A DNA stretch of 5,397 nucleotides from Candidatus Rifleibacteriota bacterium (GCA_022704885.1 JAKJFO010000163.1:1-5397), one strand, 5' to 3'; positions 1 through 5,397 are shown, numbered from the stretch's first letter. Notes: generated from the letters alone by a model not told the origin. Numbers and translations are program-made.

Positions 1-513
1 TTCCGGTTCGATATGCCCGGATGGCGCGGCATGCACCCGGCCGTGACCGGCGGCAGAGCACAGGCCCGAAAGGGTGACACGCGCAGCGGCTTCGTCATAC
101 CAGATGCGTGCCGGAGAGATACCGGCATGCACAAACCCGGCATCATGAATAACGGCAAGCGCCTGAGCGATTCGCATTGCGACATCCAGAGCCTGCGAAG
201 TCGCCAGAGGCCTGCCGGTCATGGTTGCCAGAAGACGGCCGGCCGGCAATTCGTATAACAGAGCCGGTCCCGCGTCAGTTTCCAGAATCTGCCGGGGAAT
301 TATCGCGGCCGTCAGCTCTGTATCGGGGCGAAAATGATAAAGCCGTCGGAGATGCTGGGCTTCTTCCGACGACAGAGATTCCGCTCTGACCGGCATTTCC
401 AGCAGAAATCGGCGCGAATCTGCTTCCGACGACAGCGCCAAAACAAACTGCAGCGAATTGCCCTGCCAGAGATCCTCGATGAGCTTTAACCCGGATATGT
501 CATTTATTATCAT
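1..513 (-). CDS. Protein-kinase-like domain, catalytically degenerate (probable pseudokinase), N-terminal part of a larger protein
   Basis: Reading leftward from ATG 513-511, the frame is open for 171 codons to the window edge, so the C-terminus is missing. The fragment follows the fold order of a Ser/Thr kinase: an N-lobe start (ISGLKLIEDLWQGNS, residues 6-20), a hinge-like LLYELPAGRLL (85-95), a helix ahead of the catalytic loop (ALAVIHDAGFVHAGISPARI, 118-137) and an activation-segment start (RVTLSGLCSA, 145-154). The closest pattern I know is the kinase domain opening large kinase/AAA-ATPase/histidine-kinase proteins, where these segments read roughly HKDINPSNIL and VKLIDFGIAS. Here HxD has become HAG (Asp to Gly131), the metal-binding Asn is Arg136, DFG is GLC (150-152), and no VAIK lysine is evident around residues 35-41, so phosphotransfer is unlikely. 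A TAG codon directly precedes the ATG in frame, which fixes the start. No Shine-Dalgarno is visible upstream. The gene diverges from the receptor operon. The kinase-fold reading is good; the larger architecture is inference. Confidence 0.7.
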   Translation of the reverse strand, partial: MIINDISGLKLIEDLWQGNSLQFVLALSSEADSRRFLLEMPVRAESLSSEEAQHLRRLYHFRPDTELTAAIIPRQILETDAGPALLYELPAGRLLATMTGRPLATSQALDVAMRIAQALAVIHDAGFVHAGISPARIWYDEAAARVTLSGLCSAAGHGRVHAAPSGHIEPE

Positions 514-677
514 CTAACAGATAAAGATTAGCAGTCAGCGAAAAATGTGTCAAACAGAAATCACTTCGCGCTCAATAGCCAGCAATGCCGGAGGCTTCAC
601 AAAATAAGCAGCGTCAGGCATGACCAGACCAACGATTTCCATTCACAGCAACAGATTAAAAATCGGTTACAGGAAGT
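514..677. other. Intergenic region between divergent genes, no gene seen
   Basis: This is the left half of the 356-bp gap between the leftward kinase-like gene and the rightward receptor operon. It must carry the leftward gene's promoter, but I see no convincing -35/-10 pair on the minus strand and no Shine-Dalgarno before ATG 513. A 20-codon frame at 545-607 has no ribosome binding site and no recognisable product. No tRNA-like structure or strong hairpin was found by eye. Confidence 0.5.
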
Positions 678-706
678 TTCACTTTTGCTACACTTTCAGT
701 TATAGT
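678..706 (+). promoter_or_regulatory. Candidate sigma70-type promoter for the receptor-YfiR-kinase operon
   Basis: A -35-like TTCACT (678-683, four of six matches to TTGACA) is separated by 17 bp from a -10-like TATAGT (701-706, five of six matches to TATAAT). Transcription would begin near 712-714, giving a 5' leader of about 155 nt before the receptor ATG. Weaker alternative -10 boxes exist at 731-736 (TATAAA) and 787-792 (TATAAC), but neither has a good -35 at proper distance. The call rests on hexamer matching by eye in an A+T-rich stretch upstream of the operon. Confidence 0.4.
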
Positions 707-719
707 AATCTGAAAGTGT
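690..719. promoter_or_regulatory. Perfect 10-bp inverted repeat with 10-nt spacer, candidate operator over the -10 box
   Basis: The arms ACACTTTCAG (690-699) and CTGAAAGTGT (710-719) are exact reverse complements, separated by 10 nt that contain the putative -10 TATAGT. The half-sites are 20 bp apart centre to centre, about two helical turns, so a dimeric regulator could bind both on one face of the DNA. A third copy of the core CACTTT lies at 680-685, 11 bp upstream of the copy in the left arm. Binding here would be expected to block RNA polymerase. An RNA hairpin is the alternative, but no U-run follows, so it is not an intrinsic terminator. The regulator is unknown. Confidence 0.5.
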
Positions 720-743
720 CGGAGTAATTATATAAAAGACGAC

Positions 744-776
744 CCGGCAGCGGCCGGAGCTTTTGGGGAGAAGCCG
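744..776 (+). other. Two adjacent short hairpins in the 5' leader, possibly alternative structures
   Basis: Arms CCGGC (744-748) and GCCGG (753-757) can form a small G+C-rich hairpin with a 4-nt loop. GCTTTT (759-764) and AGAAGC (769-774) can pair around a GGGG loop, with one G-U pair. Extending the second stem to the CG at 775-776 would use bases of the first, so the two may compete. They lie in the predicted untranslated leader of the receptor mRNA. I do not recognise any riboswitch consensus, including cobalamin or GEMM types. This is visual pairing only, with no energy calculation. Confidence 0.2.
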
Positions 777-816
777 TGTGCTTTTGTATAACTTTAAATA
801 CAGAATTAAGAAAGTC

Positions 817-873
817 ATGAGAGAGGTCAGAAAAGTTGAGATGGAATCCCAGATCTACAGGCTGACAACATGA
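817..873 (+). CDS. Possible 18-residue leader peptide overlapping the receptor start
   Basis: ATG 817-819 opens an 18-codon frame encoding MREVRKVEMESQIYRLTT. Its TGA (871-873) overlaps the receptor ATG (870-872) as ATGA. Only a weak AAGAAAG stretch (808-814) precedes it as a ribosome binding site. The receptor itself has only a weak AGG (859-861) at suitable distance, so translation of this short frame could reload ribosomes onto the receptor start. The peptide is basic-polar with no recognisable domain and no run of a single amino acid that would suggest classical attenuation. It may be fortuitous. Confidence 0.25.
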   Translation: MREVRKVEMESQIYRLTT

Positions 874-3125
874 AAAACTTGAAAATTCTGATCTGCCTTG
901 CGCTCATCACTATTACGGGCTCGATAACACTGACAGCTGACATGGCAAGCGGAGCCATGCTCGAGAAGCTTACCCTTGAAGACCTGCTGAATGTACCAAT
1001 AGTAACTGCCAGCGCGGTTAAGGAAAAGCCGTCTGACTCGCCGACGAACGCCTACGTCATTTCCGGCGAAACTATACGCGATCGCGGTTACAGCAACCTT
1101 CTCGACCTGCTCGAAGATGTGCCGCAGATACAGATTGCCCGCAACAGTGAGTCAGGCCACGGCAACACTGTTTCTATGCAGGGAATGAACGGGGTCGAGC
1201 GTTTTCAGATCATGATCGATGGCGTCAGAGTAACGCCGGTTACCGGCAATCTGTATGCCATGGGACGCCAGTTCTCGCTGCGCAACGCACATCAGGTTGA
1301 AATCATTCTCGGGCCGATGTCGGCCCTCTACGGCGCCGACGTGTTCAGTGGCGTCATCAATATCGTCACCAGAAGCGGCTATGAAATGCCTCTCGATCGT
1401 CTGGACCTCGGGTTTGCCGACAACTCGACGCATGATCTCTCGATTGCCGCCGGGGCAGTAATCAATCAAGGCGAACACTCTGGCCGTTTCCTGCAGGATG
1501 AAGCAGCGGTCGCTTTCACCGCGCATCAGTTCAGGTCACGTGGGCACTTCATGCCGAAGTATTATCCTGAAGAATACGCATGGTACAACAATCAGTTTCA
1601 GGCTGGGCGCGTGCTCAACGGCCCGGGCGCGGCCGAGAGCCTGGTGGCGTTTCAGCCATGGCGCGCAGACGAAGAAGCTGATTTCATGCATTTCCGCCTG
1701 AACATTGAGAATCTTGAGATCGGCGTGATCCGCATGACCGAGTCGCACTCGTCATCTACCGGCGTAAGGCCTGAATTCACGCTGTATTATAAAGACGCCA
1801 TCTTCAAGACTCACTACAATACGGTTTACGGCAGGCATACTCATAAGGATGCAGACGGTCGCTGGCAGCTGCAGAGCCAAATTTCGCACCACTTTTACGA
1901 ACTCGACCCGCAGTCGCGCTTCTTTAACAATTTTTCGGGTTATCAGGCTGCTTACAAATATGCCCGCGACGAGAGCACAGCGATCGAAGAGCGCCTCAGC
2001 TACAACCTGCGCGACGATCGACTGTTGATGCTGGGAGTAACCTGGCAGGAACATTCGAGCCTGCCGCGAACTGCCGACCTGGCCTGGCCTTTTGACCCCG
2101 ATCGCCCGGCCGGTGAACAGGGCTATATATACCCGGGTTCTGATCTCAGTACAATCGAACCGCAGGGCATCCCGCAGGAATTCTACAAGACCAGATACAC
2201 CAACCTCGGTGGCTATGCACAGCTGCATCTCAATCGTGCCTCGGCCACCCAGTATATTTTCGGCGCACGCTACGACAAAAACAGCCTTTATGGCAGCTCT
2301 TTCAACCCGCGCGTCGGTATCGTTCACCGGCCCGGCGAAAAGACGAATATCAAACTCATGTATGGCACGGCTTTTCTGGCACCGCCGACCGACAAGAGTT
2401 ATGCCCACTTCGGTGCCTTCGCTGCCGATCCTGATGTTCCCGGCGATATCAAAAGCTACTACATGAATATTGCCAATCCCGATCTCAAACCGGAGAAGAT
2501 CAGTTCGCTGCAGTCTGAATTCACCTACAGTTTTACCGATAACCTGCGCGCTACCATCAGTGCCTACGACTCGCACATATTCGACATGCAGAGAGGCGGC
2601 ATTGTCATTGGCGCCGGAACTTTCAAAGGTAAACCGGTCGACACGCTCGCGCACTGGAGCAACCTTGGTGAAGCCAGGGCCTATGGTGGCACAGCCCGTC
2701 TCGATGCGGTAAAAAACTATGAGAACTTCACTCTGAGCTATTATGGGGCTTTCACTTATTCTAACGGTGATATTGCCGGTGAGCCCCTGCCCTACTCGGC
2801 AAAACACTCGATAAAGGCCGGCCTGACCTTCAAGAATCGTCGTTTCACGGTATCACCGCGCGTGATTTATCAGGGCCGCAGTTACAACCAACTCAAAGAC
2901 GCACAAGGCAACCGACTGAGCAGTGATCCCTTCATCGTCGCCAACCTCTATCTGCAATATCGCTGCTGTCGCCATGAAAACATGACGAGAGCCATCTTCA
3001 TCAACATTACCAACCTTACCGATCAGCGCTACTACCACCCCGGCTTCGCCGAGGGCGGCGTCGGCTTTTCGGCAGCACCGCAGGCGCCGCGCCTGATCAC
3101 CGGAGGGATGACCTTTGAGTTCTAA
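870..3125 (+). CDS. TonB-dependent outer-membrane receptor
   Basis: This 751-residue protein has the usual length and layout of a TonB-dependent receptor, a 22-strand outer-membrane beta-barrel closed by a plug that imports scarce ligands using TonB energy. Residues 1-29 form a signal peptide (MKNLK, hydrophobic core, cleavage probably after ASGA). A LEDLLNVPIVTAS segment (36-48) is a TonB-box-like region typical of BtuB/CirA-type receptors. The plug spans about 50-170 and includes VISGETIRDRGYSNLLDLL, MIDGVRV and the conserved LGPMSALYGADVFSGVINIVTR run. The barrel follows, ending with NITNLTDQRYYHPGF (712-726) and a C-terminal Phe for outer-membrane assembly. There is no STN or carboxypeptidase-like N-terminal extension, so direct sigma/anti-sigma signalling of the FecA type is unlikely. 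ATG 870 is the first start after an in-frame TGA at 837-839. The substrate cannot be read from sequence; BtuB resemblance does not prove cobalamin. Its 3' end overlaps the YfiR-family gene, implying coupled expression. Confidence 0.93.
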   Translation: MKNLKILICLALITITGSITLTADMASGAMLEKLTLEDLLNVPIVTASAVKEKPSDSPTNAYVISGETIRDRGYSNLLDLLEDVPQIQIARNSESGHGNTVSMQGMNGVERFQIMIDGVRVTPVTGNLYAMGRQFSLRNAHQVEIILGPMSALYGADVFSGVINIVTRSGYEMPLDRLDLGFADNSTHDLSIAAGAVINQGEHSGRFLQDEAAVAFTAHQFRSRGHFMPKYYPEEYAWYNNQFQAGRVLNGPGAAESLVAFQPWRADEEADFMHFRLNIENLEIGVIRMTESHSSSTGVRPEFTLYYKDAIFKTHYNTVYGRHTHKDADGRWQLQSQISHHFYELDPQSRFFNNFSGYQAAYKYARDESTAIEERLSYNLRDDRLLMLGVTWQEHSSLPRTADLAWPFDPDRPAGEQGYIYPGSDLSTIEPQGIPQEFYKTRYTNLGGYAQLHLNRASATQYIFGARYDKNSLYGSSFNPRVGIVHRPGEKTNIKLMYGTAFLAPPTDKSYAHFGAFAADPDVPGDIKSYYMNIANPDLKPEKISSLQSEFTYSFTDNLRATISAYDSHIFDMQRGGIVIGAGTFKGKPVDTLAHWSNLGEARAYGGTARLDAVKNYENFTLSYYGAFTYSNGDIAGEPLPYSAKHSIKAGLTFKNRRFTVSPRVIYQGRSYNQLKDAQGNRLSSDPFIVANLYLQYRCCRHENMTRAIFINITNLTDQRYYHPGFAEGGVGFSAAPQAPRLITGGMTFEF
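3102..3107 (+). promoter_or_regulatory. Shine-Dalgarno supporting the TTG start of the YfiR-family gene
   Basis: GGAGGG lies inside the last codons of the receptor gene, 7 nt before TTG 3115-3117. It is the best ribosome binding site in the window. No comparable site precedes the later candidate starts ATG 3208, GTG 3265 or ATG 3271. It therefore argues that translation begins at the TTG, coupled to the end of the receptor. Confidence 0.55.
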
Positions 3126-3792
3126 GCATCGATCTTTAACCGTCATTGCAAAGAGCAAAGCGACAGGGCATAGTCCATGGTCGTTGCTGAAGCTTTATGC
3201 GAGTGCAATGAGATTGCTTCACTGCGCTCGCAATGACATTAACACCACCAGTGCAATAGCTCTGGTGCTGATGTTTCTGCTGAGCATGAATTCGAGCGCC
3301 CGGGCGCAGAGCAAACCTGGATTCCCGGAATATCAGGTCAAGGCTGAAATGCTGTTTCGCATCGCCGAGTTTGTCAGCTGGCCGGCCGAAGCGTTTTCGA
3401 CACCAGAACAGCCTTTTGTGATCGCCATCGCCGGCCGTGATCCCTTTGATTCATATCTGATGAACCGTGCGGGAGCAGAAAAAATTCATGATCGGCAAGT
3501 TGCTGTTGTGCCGTATGAAGCAAAAAAACACCACGAGTATCACCTTGTTTTCATCGAAAAAAGTGAGCAGAAGCATTTGAGCGAGCTTCTTTCAGAGGTT
3601 AACGGGCAGCCAGTTCTCACGGTCGGCGACTCGGAAGAATTCGCAAAAAATGGTACTCACATTGACTTTCAGATTATTGAAGGGCGCATGCGCTTCAATG
3701 TCAATCTCTGTTCTGCCGAAAAAAGCCGCCTGCAGATTCCAGCCGCACTTCTTCGTCTAGCCTCGCGAATCTACGGAGAACTCAAAGAATGA
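3115..3792 (+). CDS. YfiR/DUF4154-family periplasmic regulatory protein
   Basis: From YQVKAEMLFRIAEFVSWP (73-90) onward the 225-residue product matches the YfiR (DUF4154) family. It has the FVIAIAGRDPF strand, HLVFIEKSE (143-151), the hallmark GQPVLTVGDSEEFAKNG (164-180), RMRFNVNL (191-198) and the closing LQIPAALLRLAS (206-217). In Pseudomonas, YfiR is a periplasmic repressor that binds the CHASE8 domain of the diguanylate cyclase YfiN; the gene here precedes a kinase with such a domain. The hydrophobic core (about 46-58) and ARA (62-64) form a signal peptide with cleavage before Gln65. TTG 3115 is chosen because of the GGAGGG 7 nt upstream, but it gives a long N-terminus of which about residues 9-42 are encoded by a palindromic repeat. 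ATG 3208 (194 residues) also yields an acceptable signal peptide but lacks a good ribosome binding site. The mature part has one Cys (199), unlike the disulfide-bonded Pseudomonas protein. Family call strong; start uncertain. Confidence 0.88.
   Translation: MSSKHRSLTVIAKSKATGHSPWSLLKLYASAMRLLHCARNDINTTSAIALVLMFLLSMNSSARAQSKPGFPEYQVKAEMLFRIAEFVSWPAEAFSTPEQPFVIAIAGRDPFDSYLMNRAGAEKIHDRQVAVVPYEAKKHHEYHLVFIEKSEQKHLSELLSEVNGQPVLTVGDSEEFAKNGTHIDFQIIEGRMRFNVNLCSAEKSRLQIPAALLRLASRIYGELKE
3141..3238. repeat. Small palindromic dispersed-repeat-like element inside the 5' end of the YfiR-family gene
   Basis: The segment begins CGTCATTGC (3141-3149) and ends GCAATGACA (3230-3238), an 8-bp perfect terminal inverted repeat (GTCATTGC / GCAATGAC) with further imperfect pairing inward. 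Internally there are GCATA (3168-3172) and TATGC (3196-3200), which can pair, and the palindrome CCATGG. The right end, GATTGCTTC followed by GCTCGCAATGAC, resembles the small palindromic repeats with CTCGCAATGAC ends that I recall as scattered through many bacterial genomes. TTAAC flanks it on both sides (3136-3140 and 3239-3243), a candidate target duplication. It is too short for a transposase and would be a non-autonomous, MITE-like element. It begins 16 bp after the receptor stop and is translated in frame if the TTG 3115 start is used. Confidence 0.7.
3775..3780 (+). promoter_or_regulatory. Shine-Dalgarno of the histidine kinase gene
   Basis: GGAGAA within the last codons of the YfiR-family gene lies 8 nt before ATG 3789. 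It supports that start and translational coupling through the ATGA stop/start overlap. Confidence 0.6.
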
Positions 3793-5397
3793 AAGCGCTG
3801 ATCAAGAACATGTCGATCAGCACAATGCTGACCATCTCCATCATGGTGGTCACTTTCGTAGCCCTGGCGAGCTTTTTTTCGGTAGCCTCGTATTTCGACA
3901 GTATTTATTACCGCGATACGGTAGCGACGCAGTCAGGCATGCTGGCGAGGCTGGCAGCAGAATACAGCGTCAGCGAACTGGTATTCGGTTACCAGAAAGA
4001 AGCCGAAGAAAATCTCGAGAAACTTTTTCTGCTTCCCGATATTGAAGAAGCGCAAATTTACGACGCAAACGGCAATCTTTTTGCAGCACGGGCCAGACCT
4101 GGATTTATTGCCTCAGGTTCTCAAAACATCGGTGAAGTCAAAAAACCTTCGCAAAAGCTCTGTGGCGCCCGTCTTGAAATACTGCAACCCATGACCTTCA
4201 AAGACACCCGGCACGGCACCCTGCGACTGGTTGCATCGACTGCCACGTTTCAAGACTACTTCACGGCAAGGCTGAGAACGATGTTGATCAGTCTTGCGGT
4301 AGTGTTATTTCTCTCGATTATGCTGGCGCGAGTCATTCAGAGCTGGGTTTCGAGACCGATAATTCGGGTTATTGAAAAGGTTCAGGAAATGGCCGGCGGC
4401 AACCTTGCCAGCCGGGTCATGATTCCGGATACCGGCGGCGAAATCGCTTCTCTGTGCCATAATGTCAACGCAATGGCTGATGCTCTTGAAGTGCGCATAC
4501 GCAGAGACCAGGAGGCAGCCGCGCGTTACGAAGCGCTTATCGGCGCATCGAATACCGGCGCCTGGGAATACCATGCCGATACCGGCTTTTTATGGTGCAG
4601 CCCTGAATATTTCTCGATGCTCGGATACAATATAAAAGATTTCGACCAGTCCGGCAAATCCAATCTCGAACAGACCTGGCTCGATCTGATGCACCCGGAA
4701 GACCGTGACAAAGCTAATGAAAATTTTAACTCCTACATGAAAAATCCTGAGGGCATGTATCAACAGAATTTTCGCATGCGCCAGCATGACGGCCGCTGGA
4801 TATGGATCTGGTCGCGCGGTAAAACTCTACGCGACAGCGAAGGCCAGCCAACACTTATAACTATCGGCACGCACATCGATGTCACCGAACGCATAATGCT
4901 CGAAGAGCGCCTGCGCCATGGCGAAAAGATGGAAGCGATCGGGCAGCTCGCCGGCGGGGTCGCGCATGACTTCAACAATCAGCTCAGCGGCATGCTCGGC
5001 TTTTCCGAACTGCTGGCAAACAAGCTCGAGCACGAACCGCAACTGAAAAAGATGGCGGAAAGCATAAGGTCAGCAGTTCTTCATTCCGCCGATCTGACCC
5101 GGCAACTGTTGGCCTTTGCGCGCAAAGGCAAGTTCGTCAGCCAGCCGGTAGACATTCATCATCTGATAGCAGAAGTAATCAGTCTTCTACAGCATAGTAT
5201 CGACCGCCGGATAACGATCAGACAGCGACTTGAAGCAAACAAACCGATCACCATGGGAGACCCGGGGCAACTGCAGAATGCGCTGTTGAATCTTGCTCTC
5301 AACGCCCGCGACGCGATGCCTGAAGGCGGCGAACTCAGCTTTTCGACGGCAAACATCGAGTTTCGCGAAAAGGTTCGGGGACATGATCTGCCTCCTG
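3789..5397 (+). CDS. Membrane sensor histidine kinase, CHASE8-like/HAMP/PAS/HisKA/HATPase (3' end outside window)
   Basis: The frame is open for 536 codons to the window edge. Order: membrane helix at about 10-34; periplasmic domain 38-160; second helix 163-184; HAMP about 185-237 (SRPIIRVIEKVQEMAGGNL); PAS about 246-370, of the PAS_3 type, with MHPEDRDKA and FRMRQHDGRWIWIWSRG and ending GTHIDVTERIMLEERL; HisKA with H-box GQLAGGVAHDFNNQLSG (385-401), His393 being the expected phosphorylation site; then the start of the ATPase domain with N-box NALLNLALNARDAMPEGG (497-514). The window ends before the G-boxes. The periplasmic stretch ELVFGYQKEAEENLEKL followed by IYDANGNLFA (90-99) fits the CHASE8 pattern found in YfiN-type proteins. 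ATG 3789 overlaps the upstream TGA as ATGA, with GGAGAA 8 nt before it. The H-box subtype is common in hybrid kinases, so a C-terminal receiver may follow; this cannot be seen. Kinase call very strong; the CHASE8 assignment is from memory of the family pattern. Confidence 0.93.
   Translation, partial: MKALIKNMSISTMLTISIMVVTFVALASFFSVASYFDSIYYRDTVATQSGMLARLAAEYSVSELVFGYQKEAEENLEKLFLLPDIEEAQIYDANGNLFAARARPGFIASGSQNIGEVKKPSQKLCGARLEILQPMTFKDTRHGTLRLVASTATFQDYFTARLRTMLISLAVVLFLSIMLARVIQSWVSRPIIRVIEKVQEMAGGNLASRVMIPDTGGEIASLCHNVNAMADALEVRIRRDQEAAARYEALIGASNTGAWEYHADTGFLWCSPEYFSMLGYNIKDFDQSGKSNLEQTWLDLMHPEDRDKANENFNSYMKNPEGMYQQNFRMRQHDGRWIWIWSRGKTLRDSEGQPTLITIGTHIDVTERIMLEERLRHGEKMEAIGQLAGGVAHDFNNQLSGMLGFSELLANKLEHEPQLKKMAESIRSAVLHSADLTRQLLAFARKGKFVSQPVDIHHLIAEVISLLQHSIDRRITIRQRLEANKPITMGDPGQLQNALLNLALNARDAMPEGGELSFSTANIEFREKVRGHDLPP

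Noticed and set aside
13..389. Two plus-strand open frames (13-258 and 177-389)
   Set aside because: They are opposite the kinase-like coding frame, which has clear family motifs; their products show no domain and no ribosome binding site was seen.
545..607. 20-codon plus-strand frame in the intergenic region
   Set aside because: No Shine-Dalgarno, no recognisable product, and it lies upstream of the likely promoter.
744..764. Intrinsic terminator (CCGGC/GCCGG hairpin followed by TTTT)
   Set aside because: The stem is only 5 bp, the four T's are followed by GGGG, and they begin 4 nt after the stem; no real U-tract.
741..790. Cobalamin or c-di-GMP riboswitch before the receptor
   Set aside because: Expected because of the BtuB-like receptor and YfiR link, but neither the B12-box nor GEMM consensus segments could be found.
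1752..2807. 351-codon open frame on the minus strand inside the receptor gene
   Set aside because: It lies wholly antisense to a well-supported receptor, its product has no recognisable domain, and long antisense frames are common opposite genes of this base composition.
3136..3243. TTAAC flanks as a proven target-site duplication
   Set aside because: Five bases can match by chance in this region, and a strict duplication gives a 103-bp net insertion that would not keep the reading frame; kept only as a candidate.
4305..5384. Several 61-89-codon minus-strand frames inside the histidine kinase gene
   Set aside because: All are antisense to a continuous kinase frame with clear PAS, H-box and N-box motifs.

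Overview
The window holds the 5' end of one leftward gene, a 356-bp divergent intergenic region, and a tightly packed rightward operon of three genes, the last of which runs off the right edge. A TonB-dependent outer-membrane receptor and a periplasmic YfiR-family protein show a diderm (Gram-negative type) bacterium of medium G+C. I cannot assign the species. The kinase-like fragment on the left resembles the N-terminus of very large multidomain kinase/ATPase/histidine-kinase proteins, which I associate with cyanobacteria, some spirochaetes (Leptospirales) and deltaproteobacteria-like lineages. This is a weak hint only.

Layout. Positions 1-513 (minus strand) encode the first 171 residues of a protein-kinase-like domain whose catalytic residues are all replaced, so it is a probable pseudokinase. 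Positions 514-869 are intergenic. They contain a plausible sigma70-type promoter (678-706) for the rightward operon, with a perfect 10-bp inverted repeat (690-719) straddling its -10 box. Downstream are a roughly 150-nt leader with two small hairpins and a possible 18-codon leader ORF that overlaps the first operon gene by ATGA. Then come a TonB-dependent receptor (870-3125), a YfiR/DUF4154 periplasmic protein (3115-3792) and a membrane sensor histidine kinase with a CHASE8-like periplasmic domain, HAMP, PAS and HisKA/HATPase regions (3789 to the right edge). The three genes overlap by 11 bp and 4 bp, and no terminator is visible between them.

How they may work together. In Pseudomonas the YfiB-YfiR-YfiN system carries an outer-membrane or periplasmic signal through the periplasmic repressor YfiR to the inner-membrane CHASE8-HAMP-GGDEF enzyme YfiN. 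Here the same order of layers appears, but the outer-membrane part is a TonB-type receptor and the output module is a histidine kinase instead of a diguanylate cyclase. I infer a transmembrane signalling route: receptor, periplasmic YfiR-like regulator, histidine kinase, then a response regulator or fused receiver lying outside the window.

The oddest local feature is a roughly 98-bp palindromic dispersed-repeat-like element (about 3141-3238) with GTCATTGC / GCAATGAC ends. It lies inside the 5' end of the YfiR-family gene and is read through in frame, separating a well-placed Shine-Dalgarno and TTG start from the signal-peptide hydrophobic core.
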